Shown here: in pieces, positions 16,440-24,979 of the stretch
Numbering within the stretch: the first letter of the stretch is position 1
Layout: the number at the start of each line of letters is the position of its first letter
NCBI GenBank assembly: GCA_004028795.1
Contig: SAIW01000021.1
Location: 19,283 to 83,282, forward strand
Reading direction: 5' to 3'
From: Chitinophagaceae bacterium
Lineage (GTDB): Bacteria; Bacteroidota; Bacteroidia; Chitinophagales; Chitinophagaceae
DNA length: 64,000 bases
Notes under the pieces: generated by a model
Told to the model about the DNA's origin: nothing
Databases searched by the model: none
What the model saw: the letters and a program-made list of their open reading frames with translations, nothing else
Made by a program: the position numbers and the translations under genes

Positions 16440-19379
16440 TTGTCATCTGAAAATTTAACCCCGCTGCATAAGGAGGTAGAAAAAGCTGTTGCTGTATCAA
16501 AAAAGCATGTTCTATTACCTCAGAAAAAGAAAGAAAGTCTGGCTAAACTTAATAGCCATAAAACTCATAATGGTGTTTCTTCAGAAAAACCTATCATTGC
16601 CGAAATAAATTCTGAAAATAATTTGGCTAAAAAATCTTCAGTAAAAACAACTGCAACAAAAAAAGCTGCACAGAAATCAGCAAAAGTTAATCTGGTAGTT
16701 TTTCAAATAAAATATCATACGGTATTCGGGCAGGAATTATTAATAACAGGCAACCACATATTATTTGGTAACAACGATATTTCCAAGGCTTTACCTATGA
16801 GTTATTTGAATAATGAATGGTGGAGTGTTTCTGTTAATGTTGCTGATATTAATTTATCGGAACCAATTGTTTATAATTATGTATTAAGAAATGTAGACGG
16901 AAGCTACAGTTACGATTGGGGAAGTGATAAAACCTTTGATATAGCCGCATTTACAACAAAAGAAGTTTTAATAAAAGACTCATGGAATTTTGCAGGCTTT
17001 ATTCATAATGCTTTTTATACTGAACCATTTAAAAAAGTATTATTAAAGCATAATGCAACAATTACAACCACTCAACCTAAAAAAACAACACATGTTTTTA
17101 AAATAAAGGCACCTGTTTTAAAACCAGATGAAGTGTTATGTATTTCAGGTGGAACTACTTCTTTTAAGAATTGGGATACAAAGAATCCTTTGCTCATGCA
17201 AAGAAAAAGTGGAGAAGATTTTTTTAGTGTGCATGTTGATTTAAGTAAAGCCAGTTTTCCTGTGACTTATAAATATGCTGTTTACAATACCAGAGAAAAC
17301 CGCATAACCAAATATGAAGATGGAGATAACAGATTGTTATACGATGAACCTAATACTAACAAAACAGTTGTTATCAATGATGGATTTATTGCCATACCAT
17401 TAATACAATGGAAAGGTGCAGGGGTTGCCATTCCTGTGTTTAGTTTACGCACAGAAAAAAGCTTTGGTGTTGGTGAGTTTACTGATTTAAAATCTTTAGT
17501 TGACTGGAGTAAACATGTTGGTTTAAAACTTATTCAACTCTTGCCTGTTAACGATACCACAGCTACACATACCTGGTTAGATTCTTATCCCTATTCTGCT
17601 ATTTCTGCATTTGCATTACATCCTATGTTTTTAAATCTTCAGCAGTTGGCTGGAAAGAAACATGAATCATTATTAACTCAATTAGAAGAAGAAAGAAAAA
17701 GACTGAACAGCTTGCCCGATGTGGATTATGAGGCTGTAATGAAAATTAAAACTGCTTTCATTCAACAAATATTTCCGTTACTTGCTAAAGCAACTTTTGC
17801 CTCAAAAGATTATAAAGATTTTTATGAAAATAATAAGCAATGGTTAGTGCCATATGCAGCTTTTTGTTTTTTAAGAGATGAAAATAAAACTGCAGATTTC
17901 AGCTTATGGAAAAGCCATCAAACCTTTAATGAAAAAGATGTTGAGGCATTGGTAGAAAAAGAAGGCGATGCAGTAAGCATTCATTTCTTCACACAATATC
18001 ACTTACATCTTCAATTAAAAGAAGCAGCAGAATATGCACATGAAAACGGCATTATTGTAAAAGGAGATATACCTATTGGTGTTTACAGAAATGGTGCAGA
18101 TGCCTGGCAGCATTATGATTTATACAATATGGACATGCAGGCCGGTGCACCGCCTGATGATTTTGCTGTAAAGGGTCAGAACTGGGGCTTCCCAACCTAT
18201 AACTGGAAGAAAATGAAAGAAGATGGTTATGCTTGGTGGAAGCAACGCTTTGAACAAATGAGTTATTATTTTGATGCGTTCAGAATAGATCATATACTTG
18301 GTTTCTTTAGAATATGGAGCATTCCTATGCATGCAGTTGAAGGTATCATGGGGCGTTTTGTTCCTGCCATTCCTGTAAGTATTGAAGAGTTCTCTTTCAG
18401 AAATATTTGGTTTGATTACAACAGGTATACAAAGCCTTTTATTAATGAAGATATTTTGTGGCAATTGTTTGGCTATGATAATGAATTAGTGAAGCAGCAG
18501 TTTTTAAATTATGACGGTTTTGATAAATATGTGTTGAAGCCTGAATTCGCAACGCAACGTCAGGTTGAAAAGCATTTTACCACCCTTGAAGATAACGACT
18601 TCAATCAAAAACTGGAATCAGGATTATATGATTTAATAAGCAATGTAATTCTGTTTGAAGAAGAAGGTTCAGATAAAAAGAAATTTCATTTTCGCTTTGC
18701 TGTAGATTCAACATTATCATTTAAAAACTTAGATGAGCAAACACAAAAGCAGTTACACGAATTATATGTAAACTATTATTTTCAAAGGCAGGATGATTTC
18801 TGGAAGAAAGAAGCAATGAAGAAACTGCCGGCATTAAAACGTGTAACCAACATGTTGGTTTGCGGCGAAGATTTAGGTTTGGTTCCATCATGTGTACCCG
18901 ATGTAATGAAACAATTAGGCTTGTTGAGTTTAGAAATTCAACGTATGCCTAAAGATAGCAGCAAAGAATTTTTTCACCCTAATGATGCTCCTTACTTAAG
19001 CGTTGTTACACCCTCAACACACGATATGAGTACGATTAGAGGTTGGTGGGAAGAAGACAGAACAAAAACGCAGCATTTTTATAATAATCAATTAGGCAGA
19101 AGTGGAGAAGCACCTTACTATTGTGAGGCATGGGTTAATAAAATAATAGTATTGCAACACCTGTATTCACCTGCAATGTGGAGTATTTTTCAACTGCAGG
19201 ATTTGATGGGTATTGATGAAAAAATCAGAAGAATAAACCCGGAAGATGAAAGAATAAATGTTCCTGCTAATCCAAAAAATTATTGGAGATACAGAATGCA
19301 TGTAACATTAGAAGATTTAATGAATGAAGAAGTATTTAATACAGAATTAAAGCAGGCTATTGCCGATAGCGGCAGGTAG
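16440..19379 (+). CDS. malQ: 4-alpha-glucanotransferase, DPE2-like (two CBM20 + GH77)
   Basis: Disproportionates malto-oligosaccharides by transferring glucan chains. At 979 aa it is much longer than bacterial MalQ and resembles plant DPE2: two starch-binding CBM20 modules (about 85-180, NLVVFQIKYHTVFGQELLITG; about 215-320, HVFKIKAPVLKPDEVLCISGG) precede the GH77 domain (about 325-970). Catalytic-region motifs include GVGEFTDLKSLVDWSKHVGLKLIQLLP, FDAFRIDHILGFFRIWSIP and VCGEDLGLVPSCVPDVM. The only start that keeps the frame before the first CBM20 is TTG at 16440. The first ~80 residues are Lys/Ala/Thr-rich and look disordered. There is no signal peptide. It follows a glycosyltransferase without obvious coupling. 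Confidence 0.92.
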   Translation: MSSENLTPLHKEVEKAVAVSKKHVLLPQKKKESLAKLNSHKTHNGVSSEKPIIAEINSENNLAKKSSVKTTATKKAAQKSAKVNLVVFQIKYHTVFGQELLITGNHILFGNNDISKALPMSYLNNEWWSVSVNVADINLSEPIVYNYVLRNVDGSYSYDWGSDKTFDIAAFTTKEVLIKDSWNFAGFIHNAFYTEPFKKVLLKHNATITTTQPKKTTHVFKIKAPVLKPDEVLCISGGTTSFKNWDTKNPLLMQRKSGEDFFSVHVDLSKASFPVTYKYAVYNTRENRITKYEDGDNRLLYDEPNTNKTVVINDGFIAIPLIQWKGAGVAIPVFSLRTEKSFGVGEFTDLKSLVDWSKHVGLKLIQLLPVNDTTATHTWLDSYPYSAISAFALHPMFLNLQQLAGKKHESLLTQLEEERKRLNSLPDVDYEAVMKIKTAFIQQIFPLLAKATFASKDYKDFYENNKQWLVPYAAFCFLRDENKTADFSLWKSHQTFNEKDVEALVEKEGDAVSIHFFTQYHLHLQLKEAAEYAHENGIIVKGDIPIGVYRNGADAWQHYDLYNMDMQAGAPPDDFAVKGQNWGFPTYNWKKMKEDGYAWWKQRFEQMSYYFDAFRIDHILGFFRIWSIPMHAVEGIMGRFVPAIPVSIEEFSFRNIWFDYNRYTKPFINEDILWQLFGYDNELVKQQFLNYDGFDKYVLKPEFATQRQVEKHFTTLEDNDFNQKLESGLYDLISNVILFEEEGSDKKKFHFRFAVDSTLSFKNLDEQTQKQLHELYVNYYFQRQDDFWKKEAMKKLPALKRVTNMLVCGEDLGLVPSCVPDVMKQLGLLSLEIQRMPKDSSKEFFHPNDAPYLSVVTPSTHDMSTIRGWWEEDRTKTQHFYNNQLGRSGEAPYYCEAWVNKIIVLQHLYSPAMWSIFQLQDLMGIDEKIRRINPEDERINVPANPKNYWRYRMHVTLEDLMNEEVFNTELKQAIADSGR

Positions 19380-19400
19380 TATTAAGTATATACAGTTGAT

Positions 19401-19449
19401 AAAGTTTATAAAGTAATGAGCGGGGCTTTACCATTACGTTATAAACTTT
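19401..19449. repeat. Long inverted repeat between malQ and the epimerase gene
   Basis: AAAGTTTATAAAGTAATG (19401-19418) and CATTACGTTATAAACTTT (19432-19449) match at 17 of 18 positions across a 13-nt loop (AGCGGGGCTTTAC). It may end malQ transcripts or be a dispersed repeat; there is no T-run of normal length. Confidence 0.6.
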
Positions 19450-19487
19450 ATTTACTTTACGGGCTTTAAATACTTTACGCAAATAAA

Positions 19488-20507
19488 ATGGCTTTAAAAA
19501 TTCATTATAAACAAATCAATCTTCCTTTTCAATATCCCTTTTCTATTTCAGGCGGAAGAACCAAAACGAATCAACCTGCTTTATTGGTGGCTTTGCAGTT
19601 AGGCAACTGGATTGGTTACGGCGAAGCCCCTTCAATAATTTATTATAATATTTCTGTTGAGCAAATGATTGCAGATATTGAAAAGCATAAATCTGTCATA
19701 GAAAAATTTGCTTTTACAGACCCTGAACGTTGGTGGCATTTCCTGCATCATTTACTTCCTGACAACCCCTTTTTAGTTTGTGCATTAGATATTGCAGGAT
19801 GGGATTTATTCGGGCAAATGGAAAAGAAATTATTGTATGAATTATGGAACACTGAATGGAAAAATACACCTGCAACAGATTATACAATCGGCATTGATAG
19901 TATTGATAAAATGGTAGAAAAAATGAATGCCAAACCCTGGCCGATTTATAAAATAAAATTAGGAACCATTGAAGATATAGCAATAATGAAGGCTTTGCGA
20001 AAGCACACCACAGCTACATTTCGTGTTGATGCCAATGCAGGGTGGACAGTTGAAGAAGCATTAGAAAAAATACCTCAATTAAAAGAATTAGGGGTAGAAT
20101 TTATAGAGCAACCATTAGCAAAAAATGATTGGGATGGAATGAAAATTTTATTTGAAAAATCTTCATTGCCTTTATATGCCGATGAAAGCTGTGTGTTTGA
20201 ATCTGATGTAGATAAATGCTTTAATCACTTTCATGGTATCAATATCAAATTGACCAAATGCAGTGGTATAACACCTGCATTAAGAATGATAAAAAAAGCA
20301 AGAGCATTAAATATGAAAGTAATGATGGGCAGTATGAACGAAAGCACCGTTGGTTCTGCTGCTATAGCTAATTTTTTGCCGCAGTTAGATGAAGTAGATG
20401 TTGATGGTCCGCTTTTATTAAGCGAAGATGTTGCTAAAGGATTAAATTTTAATAACGGTGCAGTAACTATACAAGGAAATAAAGGTTTAGGAATTGAAAT
20501 GATATAA
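19488..20507 (+). CDS. Dipeptide epimerase (L-Ala-D/L-Glu epimerase type)
   Basis: An enolase-superfamily enzyme that epimerises the second residue of a dipeptide, classically L-Ala-D-Glu from peptidoglycan turnover. The 339 aa show the KxK acid/base pair (K155, K157 in YKIKLG), the Mg2+ ligands D181 (DANAGW), E207 (IEQPL) and D232 (ADESC) and the second catalytic Lys K254 (NIKLTKCSG). The substrate-binding MGSMNESTVGSAA loop is present. It starts with ATG and ends 3 bp before the HAD gene, so they form a tight pair. Bacteroidota homologues vary in dipeptide specificity, so the exact dipeptide is uncertain. Confidence 0.88.
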   Translation: MALKIHYKQINLPFQYPFSISGGRTKTNQPALLVALQLGNWIGYGEAPSIIYYNISVEQMIADIEKHKSVIEKFAFTDPERWWHFLHHLLPDNPFLVCALDIAGWDLFGQMEKKLLYELWNTEWKNTPATDYTIGIDSIDKMVEKMNAKPWPIYKIKLGTIEDIAIMKALRKHTTATFRVDANAGWTVEEALEKIPQLKELGVEFIEQPLAKNDWDGMKILFEKSSLPLYADESCVFESDVDKCFNHFHGINIKLTKCSGITPALRMIKKARALNMKVMMGSMNESTVGSAAIANFLPQLDEVDVDGPLLLSEDVAKGLNFNNGAVTIQGNKGLGIEMI

Positions 20508-20510
20508 GCG

Positions 20511-21167
20511 ATGAAAAAATACGAAGCATTTTTATTTGATTTAAACGGAACGTTGATTGATGATATGCAATACCACATTATTGCATGGCATAAAATATTA
20601 AACAGTTTAGGCGTACCTATTTCTTTAAAAGAAACGAAAGAACAGTGCTACGGCAAAAACGAAGAATTATTAGAACGAGTATTGCCGGGAAAATTCTCTG
20701 CAGAACAAAAAAGAGAATTGAGTGTTGAAAAGGAAAAGCAATATCAGCAAACGTATAAGCCTCACTTACAACTGATAAGCGGTGCAGATTTTTTTCTTGA
20801 AAAAGTCTTCGCACATAATATTCAAATGGCTATCGGTACGGCAGCTATTATGTTTAATGTAGATTTTGTATTAGATGGTTTACAACTGCATAAATATTTC
20901 AGAACTATTATCAGTGCAGATGATGTGCAGTTAAGTAAACCCAATCCTGAAACTTATTTAAAATGTGCAGAACAGTTAAATGCTTATTCCTCTGATTGTT
21001 TGGTTTTTGAAGATAGCCCCAAAGGTGTTGAAGCTGCTGCCAATGCAGGAATGGATTGTGTTGTAATAACAACCATGCATACCAAAGAAGAGTTTGCTTA
21101 TTTAAAAAATGTTGTTGCTGTTATTGAAGATTATAATGATAAACAATTGGAAAATTTATTTAATTAG
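20511..21167 (+). CDS. HAD-superfamily hydrolase, beta-phosphoglucomutase-like, with DLNGT motif
   Basis: A 218-aa HAD protein with a helical cap of the beta-phosphoglucomutase type. Motif I is FDLNGTLIDD: the nucleophile D10 is present, but the general acid/base Asp two residues later is Asn (N12). Motif II is in MAIGTAA, the motif III Lys is in SKPNPETYLKCA, and motif IV is in VFEDSPKGVEAA. The cap-domain Lys/Gly region lies at about 35-70. It is separated by 3 bp from the dipeptide epimerase, so the two are co-transcribed. The Asn change argues against a standard phosphomutase. The substrate is unknown. Confidence 0.82.
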   Translation: MKKYEAFLFDLNGTLIDDMQYHIIAWHKILNSLGVPISLKETKEQCYGKNEELLERVLPGKFSAEQKRELSVEKEKQYQQTYKPHLQLISGADFFLEKVFAHNIQMAIGTAAIMFNVDFVLDGLQLHKYFRTIISADDVQLSKPNPETYLKCAEQLNAYSSDCLVFEDSPKGVEAAANAGMDCVVITTMHTKEEFAYLKNVVAVIEDYNDKQLENLFN

Positions 21168-21223
21168 TATAAACTGCCACCAAAGCTAAAAACTGTCGTC
21201 GGGGTTGTTTAATTGTTTAAATC

Positions 21224-21249
21224 CCGTCAACGGCTTTAAGCCTTGACGG
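21224..21249. repeat. Short GC-rich palindromic repeat
   Basis: CCGTCAA, c, GGCTT, t, AAGCC, TTGACGG: a 26-bp near-perfect palindrome in the gap before tonB. It resembles the small palindromic repeats scattered through Bacteroidota genomes and could act as a terminator for the HAD gene, though no T-run follows. Confidence 0.6.
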
Positions 21250-21401
21250 CGGTTGTTACTTATCTTCATCAAATATTCACCTTTCTCCTTTCACTTCTCA
21301 CTATTATTAACCTTTCTTTACACAGCCACGTGCATAGTGTTTGCTTACTTTGTTAAGTTTTCAACAATCAAACTTTTCAACAGGCAATAAAATAAGTTTG
21401 T

Positions 21402-22280
21402 ATGAATAACTATGCAGCTATGCAGGCTACGTTTGAAACGCAAAAAAATATAAAGGCAATACTTTACACAACTGCAATTTGTGTAGTGCTTGCTTTAATA
21501 CTCTTCTTTTTGCAGTGGACTTTACCACAAATTCCTGCACCTGTTTTAGATACAGGTATAGAAGTTAATTTAGGCAATAGTGAAACAGGCAGCGGAGATG
21601 TTCCGCCCCAAATTCCTGGGCAACCTTCTGCAACGCAGGAAACCAATGTTCAGCCTCCTCCAACAACCGCAGCTGCCAATAATACTAATATTACAGCCGA
21701 TGAAAATAATAACGATGAAGATGCACCTGCTGTCAATAAATCAACAAAATCAACCCCTAAAGCAAATCCTGCACCTGAAGTAAAACATAATAAAATTTCA
21801 CCAACTGTTGCGGTAACTCCAAAACCCGCTAAGCCAAAAGCAGTGTATGCAGGTGGTACGAATAACAGCAATGGCGGTAATAATGCAGATAGTTACAATG
21901 GCGTAAGAAATCAAGGCATAGCAGGTGGTAAAGGCGATCAGGGTAATCCCAACGGCAATCCCAATAGTGATAGTTATAAAGGCAATGCAGCAAGTGGTAA
22001 TAGTGGCGTAAGTATTCGCAGTGGTTTAAATGGAAGAAGATTTACAAAGCTTCCAACATTTGAAGATGACTTTAATGAAAACGCCAAAGTAGCTGTTGAT
22101 ATAACGGTTAGTAAAGATGGTAGTGTTACACAAGCCATCATCAATCCAAAAGGTACCACAACCACCAATCAAAATATACGTGGCATTGCATTGCGTAAAG
22201 CCCGTTCTTTAAAGCTTAATGCCGGTAATGAGGATGAACAAACGGGAACCATTGTGTTTAACTTTAGAGTTACGAATTAG
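21402..22280 (+). CDS. TonB-like energy transducer
   Basis: A 292-aa protein spanning inner membrane and periplasm. One N-terminal membrane segment (about 18-40, ILYTTAICVVLALILFFLQWTLP) is followed by a long low-complexity linker rich in Pro, Asn, Gly and Lys (about 45-215) and a C-terminal TonB-type domain (about 218-292, VAVDITVSKDGSVTQAIINPKG, ending TIVFNFRVTN). TonB links the proton motive force from ExbB/ExbD to outer-membrane transporters. No exbB or exbD is adjacent, so this is an orphan copy. The linker has many Asn/Gly repeats. A TAAGTTTG box lies only a few nt upstream of the ATG, so the real start could be the second Met at 21420. Confidence 0.85.
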   Translation: MNNYAAMQATFETQKNIKAILYTTAICVVLALILFFLQWTLPQIPAPVLDTGIEVNLGNSETGSGDVPPQIPGQPSATQETNVQPPPTTAAANNTNITADENNNDEDAPAVNKSTKSTPKANPAPEVKHNKISPTVAVTPKPAKPKAVYAGGTNNSNGGNNADSYNGVRNQGIAGGKGDQGNPNGNPNSDSYKGNAASGNSGVSIRSGLNGRRFTKLPTFEDDFNENAKVAVDITVSKDGSVTQAIINPKGTTTTNQNIRGIALRKARSLKLNAGNEDEQTGTIVFNFRVTN

Positions 22281-22304
22281 TTGTTGGTAGTCAGCATCAG
22301 TTTT

Positions 22305-22349
22305 TCATAGCATCGTTCCTTGCGTCGCACACTTGTGCTTTCTGTTATT
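22305..22349 (+). repeat. Family A dispersed repeat copy
   Basis: CATAGCATCGTTCCT followed by TGCGTCGCACACTTGTGC and TTTCTGTTATTAA, matching the family A core (GCGTCGCACTCTTGTAC) with a few changes. No palindromic insert is present. Confidence 0.75.
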
Positions 22350-22433
22350 AATTAAACGTTTCCGTCGCAAATAGATGTTCGAAAATATATTTCACGTAAT
22401 ACTTATCTTGTGATAGTTCTTAATTAGTACGAA

Positions 22434-23219
22434 ATGAAAAGAGGCATTATTTTGTTATTGAGCATTATGCTGCTTTCAATCAATTGTAAAGTAGCGAAAA
22501 AGAGGTCCATGATTTTAAATGGCGAGAGGGTTGAAGGCAATATCAATAACGATACTATTTACAACGGTTTAATTAAGTTTTACAATTTAGAAAATAACAG
22601 TCTTATCTCCGAATGTAATTATGTGAATGGTATTTTGGAGGGTGAAAGAAAAGATTATTATAAAAACGGAGTTGTTTCTACAATATTGAATTACTCACAG
22701 GGGAAAAGTAATGGTTATGTGAGTACATACGATTATAATGGAAATATCAAAACTAAAGCGTTCTATTATTATGGTATTCAAGTCGGAGGGATTACTGACT
22801 ATCGTGAGAATAAAGTTCAGAATTATAAGTTCTACTCTTTAGATAGAGACTTATTAGTCAATATTAACTACGATTCTATAAAAACAAAAGAAATCACTGA
22901 TCTACAGAAGGGTTACTTTTTTTATAGAAAATCAAAGGCATCTTCTGTTTTTTTAGAGGGAGAGATACCAATTGGAGATGAGTATTTTATTTATACCCCT
23001 AATCCTCCAAATTATAATTTTCGGTACAGTATAGTCTTGTTAGATAAGAATTCAAAAATAACAGATACGCTTGAAGACTTTGATATGACCAAGCCTTGGA
23101 GCAGATTCCAAATGGATAATGATTTAATTGCATCTGATAATAAAGTTGCAATTAAGTTAACAATGAATGATTTAGTTAGTCAAGAGAAAATTAACATGCT
23201 TAAATTTCTAAAACAATAG
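22434..23219 (+). CDS. Secreted or lipid-anchored MORN-like repeat protein
   Basis: A 261-aa exported protein. The N-terminal hydrophobic segment ends in a possible but weak lipobox (LLSINC, Cys18; Asn at -1 is unusual). Residues about 35-140 contain MORN_2-like repeats: NGLIKFYNLEN, NGILEGERKDYYKNG, NGYVSTYDYNGNIKTKAFYYYG, the pattern seen in YwqK-type proteins. The C-terminal 110 residues are unrecognised beta-rich sequence. Repeats of this kind are common in Bacteroidota secreted proteins of unknown function. It stands alone between repeat-rich gaps and could be part of a recently acquired patch, but base composition matches its neighbours. Confidence 0.65.
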   Translation: MKRGIILLLSIMLLSINCKVAKKRSMILNGERVEGNINNDTIYNGLIKFYNLENNSLISECNYVNGILEGERKDYYKNGVVSTILNYSQGKSNGYVSTYDYNGNIKTKAFYYYGIQVGGITDYRENKVQNYKFYSLDRDLLVNINYDSIKTKEITDLQKGYFFYRKSKASSVFLEGEIPIGDEYFIYTPNPPNYNFRYSIVLLDKNSKITDTLEDFDMTKPWSRFQMDNDLIASDNKVAIKLTMNDLVSQEKINMLKFLKQ

Positions 23220-23222
23220 CTT

Positions 23223-23300
23223 GCCGAAGTTGGTGTTCTTCACCAACATCATTTCATTACATATGTGTTGTTGGTCAAAAGACGCAACAACGGCGAAGAG
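23223..23300 (+). repeat. Family D hairpin repeat, copy 1
   Basis: Contains GTTGGTG-TTCTT-CACCAAC (perfect 7-bp stem), then CATTTCATTACATAT, then a second hairpin GTTGTTGGTC-AAAA-GACGCAACAAC. The same ordered pair of hairpins recurs at 23428-23506 with about 80 percent identity. Confidence 0.8.
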
Positions 23301-23315
23301 TATCAATTGTATATC

Positions 23316-23378
23316 GTCATTTCGAGATTGGGTTCGAGCCCAAAGAGAAATCTCTTTGTTGTAAAATTGAGATTTACA
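23316..23378 (+). repeat. Family B repeat (GTCATTTCGAGATTGGGTTC), decayed copy
   Basis: Begins GTCATTTCGAGATTGGGTTC and continues to GAGAAATCTC and GAGATTT, but lacks the closing TCGAAATGAC arm seen in the copies at 54033-54116 and 57476-57559. It lies between the two family D copies. Confidence 0.7.
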
Positions 23379-23427
23379 AACATTTTTTATTGTGTTTGGT
23401 GTTTGTGTAGGTAGAACCAATCTTCTC

Positions 23428-23506
23428 CGCCGATGTTGGTGTTCTTCACCAATATCATTTCATTAAATATACGTTGTTGGTCAAAAGACGTAACAATGGC
23501 GAAGAT
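23428..23506 (+). repeat. Family D hairpin repeat, copy 2
   Basis: Second copy of the two-hairpin element (GTTGGTG-TTCTT-CACCAA, then GTTGTTGGTCAAAAGAC). The gap 23220-23603 (384 bp) consists of D copy 1, a family B fragment, D copy 2 and a short AT-rich stretch before folC; I see no gene in it. Confidence 0.8.
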
Positions 23507-23603
23507 GAAATTCAAAACTAATAAGACTATTAAAGTTACTGCATCCGAAGCTAACTTTTAATAAGCATCCATTCAATTACTTACATCAAACTACATTTGC
23601 TGC

Positions 23604-24893
23604 ATGAATTATCAGCAAACCATTCAATACCTGTTTGAGAAATTACCCATGTTCAGCCGTATTGGTACTGCTGCCTATAAAAAAGATTTAACTAATACCA
23701 TTGCATTATGTAATGTATTAAATAATCCGCAACAGCATTTCAAGACTATTCATATTGCAGGAACCAATGGGAAAGGCTCTGTAAGTCATATGCTGGCTGC
23801 TGTGTTACAAACTGCCGGTTATAAAACAGGTTTATATACTTCGCCGCATTTAAAAGATTTCAGAGAAAGAATTAAGGTTAATGGTGCATTATGCAGTGAA
23901 GATTTTATTGTTCAGTTTACGCAGAAAATACAACCGCAAATTGAAACTGTTGAGCCAAGCTTTTTTGAGATAACTGTTGCTATGGCATTTGAATACTTTG
24001 CAGAGCAACAGGTGGATGTAGCTGTTATTGAAACGGGTTTGGGTGGAAGATTAGATAGTACTAATATTATTACTCCGGAACTATCAATCATAACAAACAT
24101 TGGTTATGACCATATGAATTTGTTAGGTGATACGTTGGATAAAATTGCTTTTGAAAAAGCAGGTATCATAAAACCTGGCGTTCCGGTAGTTGTGGGAGAA
24201 ACACATAAAGAAACTGCCAATGTTTTTCTGTCAAAAGCCAATGAAACCAACTCAACTATTGTGTTTGCAGATAAGCAAAGATGGATTGTTGATTGGCAAT
24301 ACGAGCATTATTTATTAAATGTTTCCGTTGCTAATCATGTAAATGATGAACACGAGAAATATAGTCTGGACTTAAATGGATTGTATCAAGCTAAAAATTT
24401 ATTAACTGTTTTAGAAGCAGTACATCAGTTACAATTACAAGGCTGGCAAATTGATAAAAGCCATGTGCATCAGGCATTGCAGCATACTAAAAAATTAACA
24501 GGCTTGCATGGAAGATGGGAAGTAATTCATCAACACCCAACTGTTGTTTTAGATGTGGCACATAATGAAGATGGCATGAAACAGTTGGTACAACAAGTAG
24601 AATTAGTAAACTATCATCATCTGCATATTGTAATCGGTATGGTAAAAGATAAAGCTATTGACAATGTTTTGGCTTTATTACCCAAACAGGCAACTTATTA
24701 TTTCACACAGGCACAAATAGAAAGGGCGTTGGATGCTGAAAGCCTTAAAGAAAAAGCAAGGGCTTTTGAATTAAATGGTAATCATTACAAGAATGTAAAT
24801 ATTGCATTAAAAGAAGTTGTATCAAAAGCTGATAAAGAAGATTTAATTCTTGTTTGCGGTAGTGTATTTTTAATAGGAGAAGTAGAGTTGTGA
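23604..24893 (+). CDS. folC: Bifunctional folylpolyglutamate/dihydrofolate synthase
   Basis: Adds L-Glu to dihydropteroate and glutamates to folates, in the cytoplasm. The 429 aa carry the Mur-ligase P-loop HIAGTNGKGSVSHMLAAVLQ (about 50-70), the folate-binding YTSPHLKDFRERIKVNG, the omega-loop region VAVIETGLGGRLDSTNIITP, NIGYDHMNLLGDTLDKIAFEKAGIIKPGVPVV and the C-terminal HGRWEVIHQHPTVVLDVAHNEDG. All key motifs are intact. A TACATTTG box lies only 4 nt before the ATG. The stop is TGA, useful evidence that TGA is a genuine stop in this genome. Confidence 0.96.
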   Translation: MNYQQTIQYLFEKLPMFSRIGTAAYKKDLTNTIALCNVLNNPQQHFKTIHIAGTNGKGSVSHMLAAVLQTAGYKTGLYTSPHLKDFRERIKVNGALCSEDFIVQFTQKIQPQIETVEPSFFEITVAMAFEYFAEQQVDVAVIETGLGGRLDSTNIITPELSIITNIGYDHMNLLGDTLDKIAFEKAGIIKPGVPVVVGETHKETANVFLSKANETNSTIVFADKQRWIVDWQYEHYLLNVSVANHVNDEHEKYSLDLNGLYQAKNLLTVLEAVHQLQLQGWQIDKSHVHQALQHTKKLTGLHGRWEVIHQHPTVVLDVAHNEDGMKQLVQQVELVNYHHLHIVIGMVKDKAIDNVLALLPKQATYYFTQAQIERALDAESLKEKARAFELNGNHYKNVNIALKEVVSKADKEDLILVCGSVFLIGEVEL

Positions 24894-24895
24894 TT

Positions 24896-24975
24896 TTACC
24901 GCAGAGGCACAAAGGCGGGGAGTTACGCAAAGAAATCTTAGCGATACTTGGCGTTCTCTGCGGCTTTGCGGTTAA
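24896..24975. repeat. Family C repeat (CGCAGAGGC..CTCTGCGGCTTTGCGG), full palindromic form
   Basis: Starts ACCGCAGAGGCACAAAGG and ends GTTCTCTGCGGCTTTGCGGT; the two ends are reverse complements in part. Related copies lie at 34387-34428, 35779-35859 and 38229-38268. It sits between the convergent folC and mgtE genes. Confidence 0.75.
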
Positions 24976-24979
24976 GAAC

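Noticed and set aside
22281..24975. Genomic island around the MORN-like protein
   Set aside because: The gaps are repeat-rich but there is no integrase, tRNA, direct-repeat border or composition shift, and folC is a core gene.
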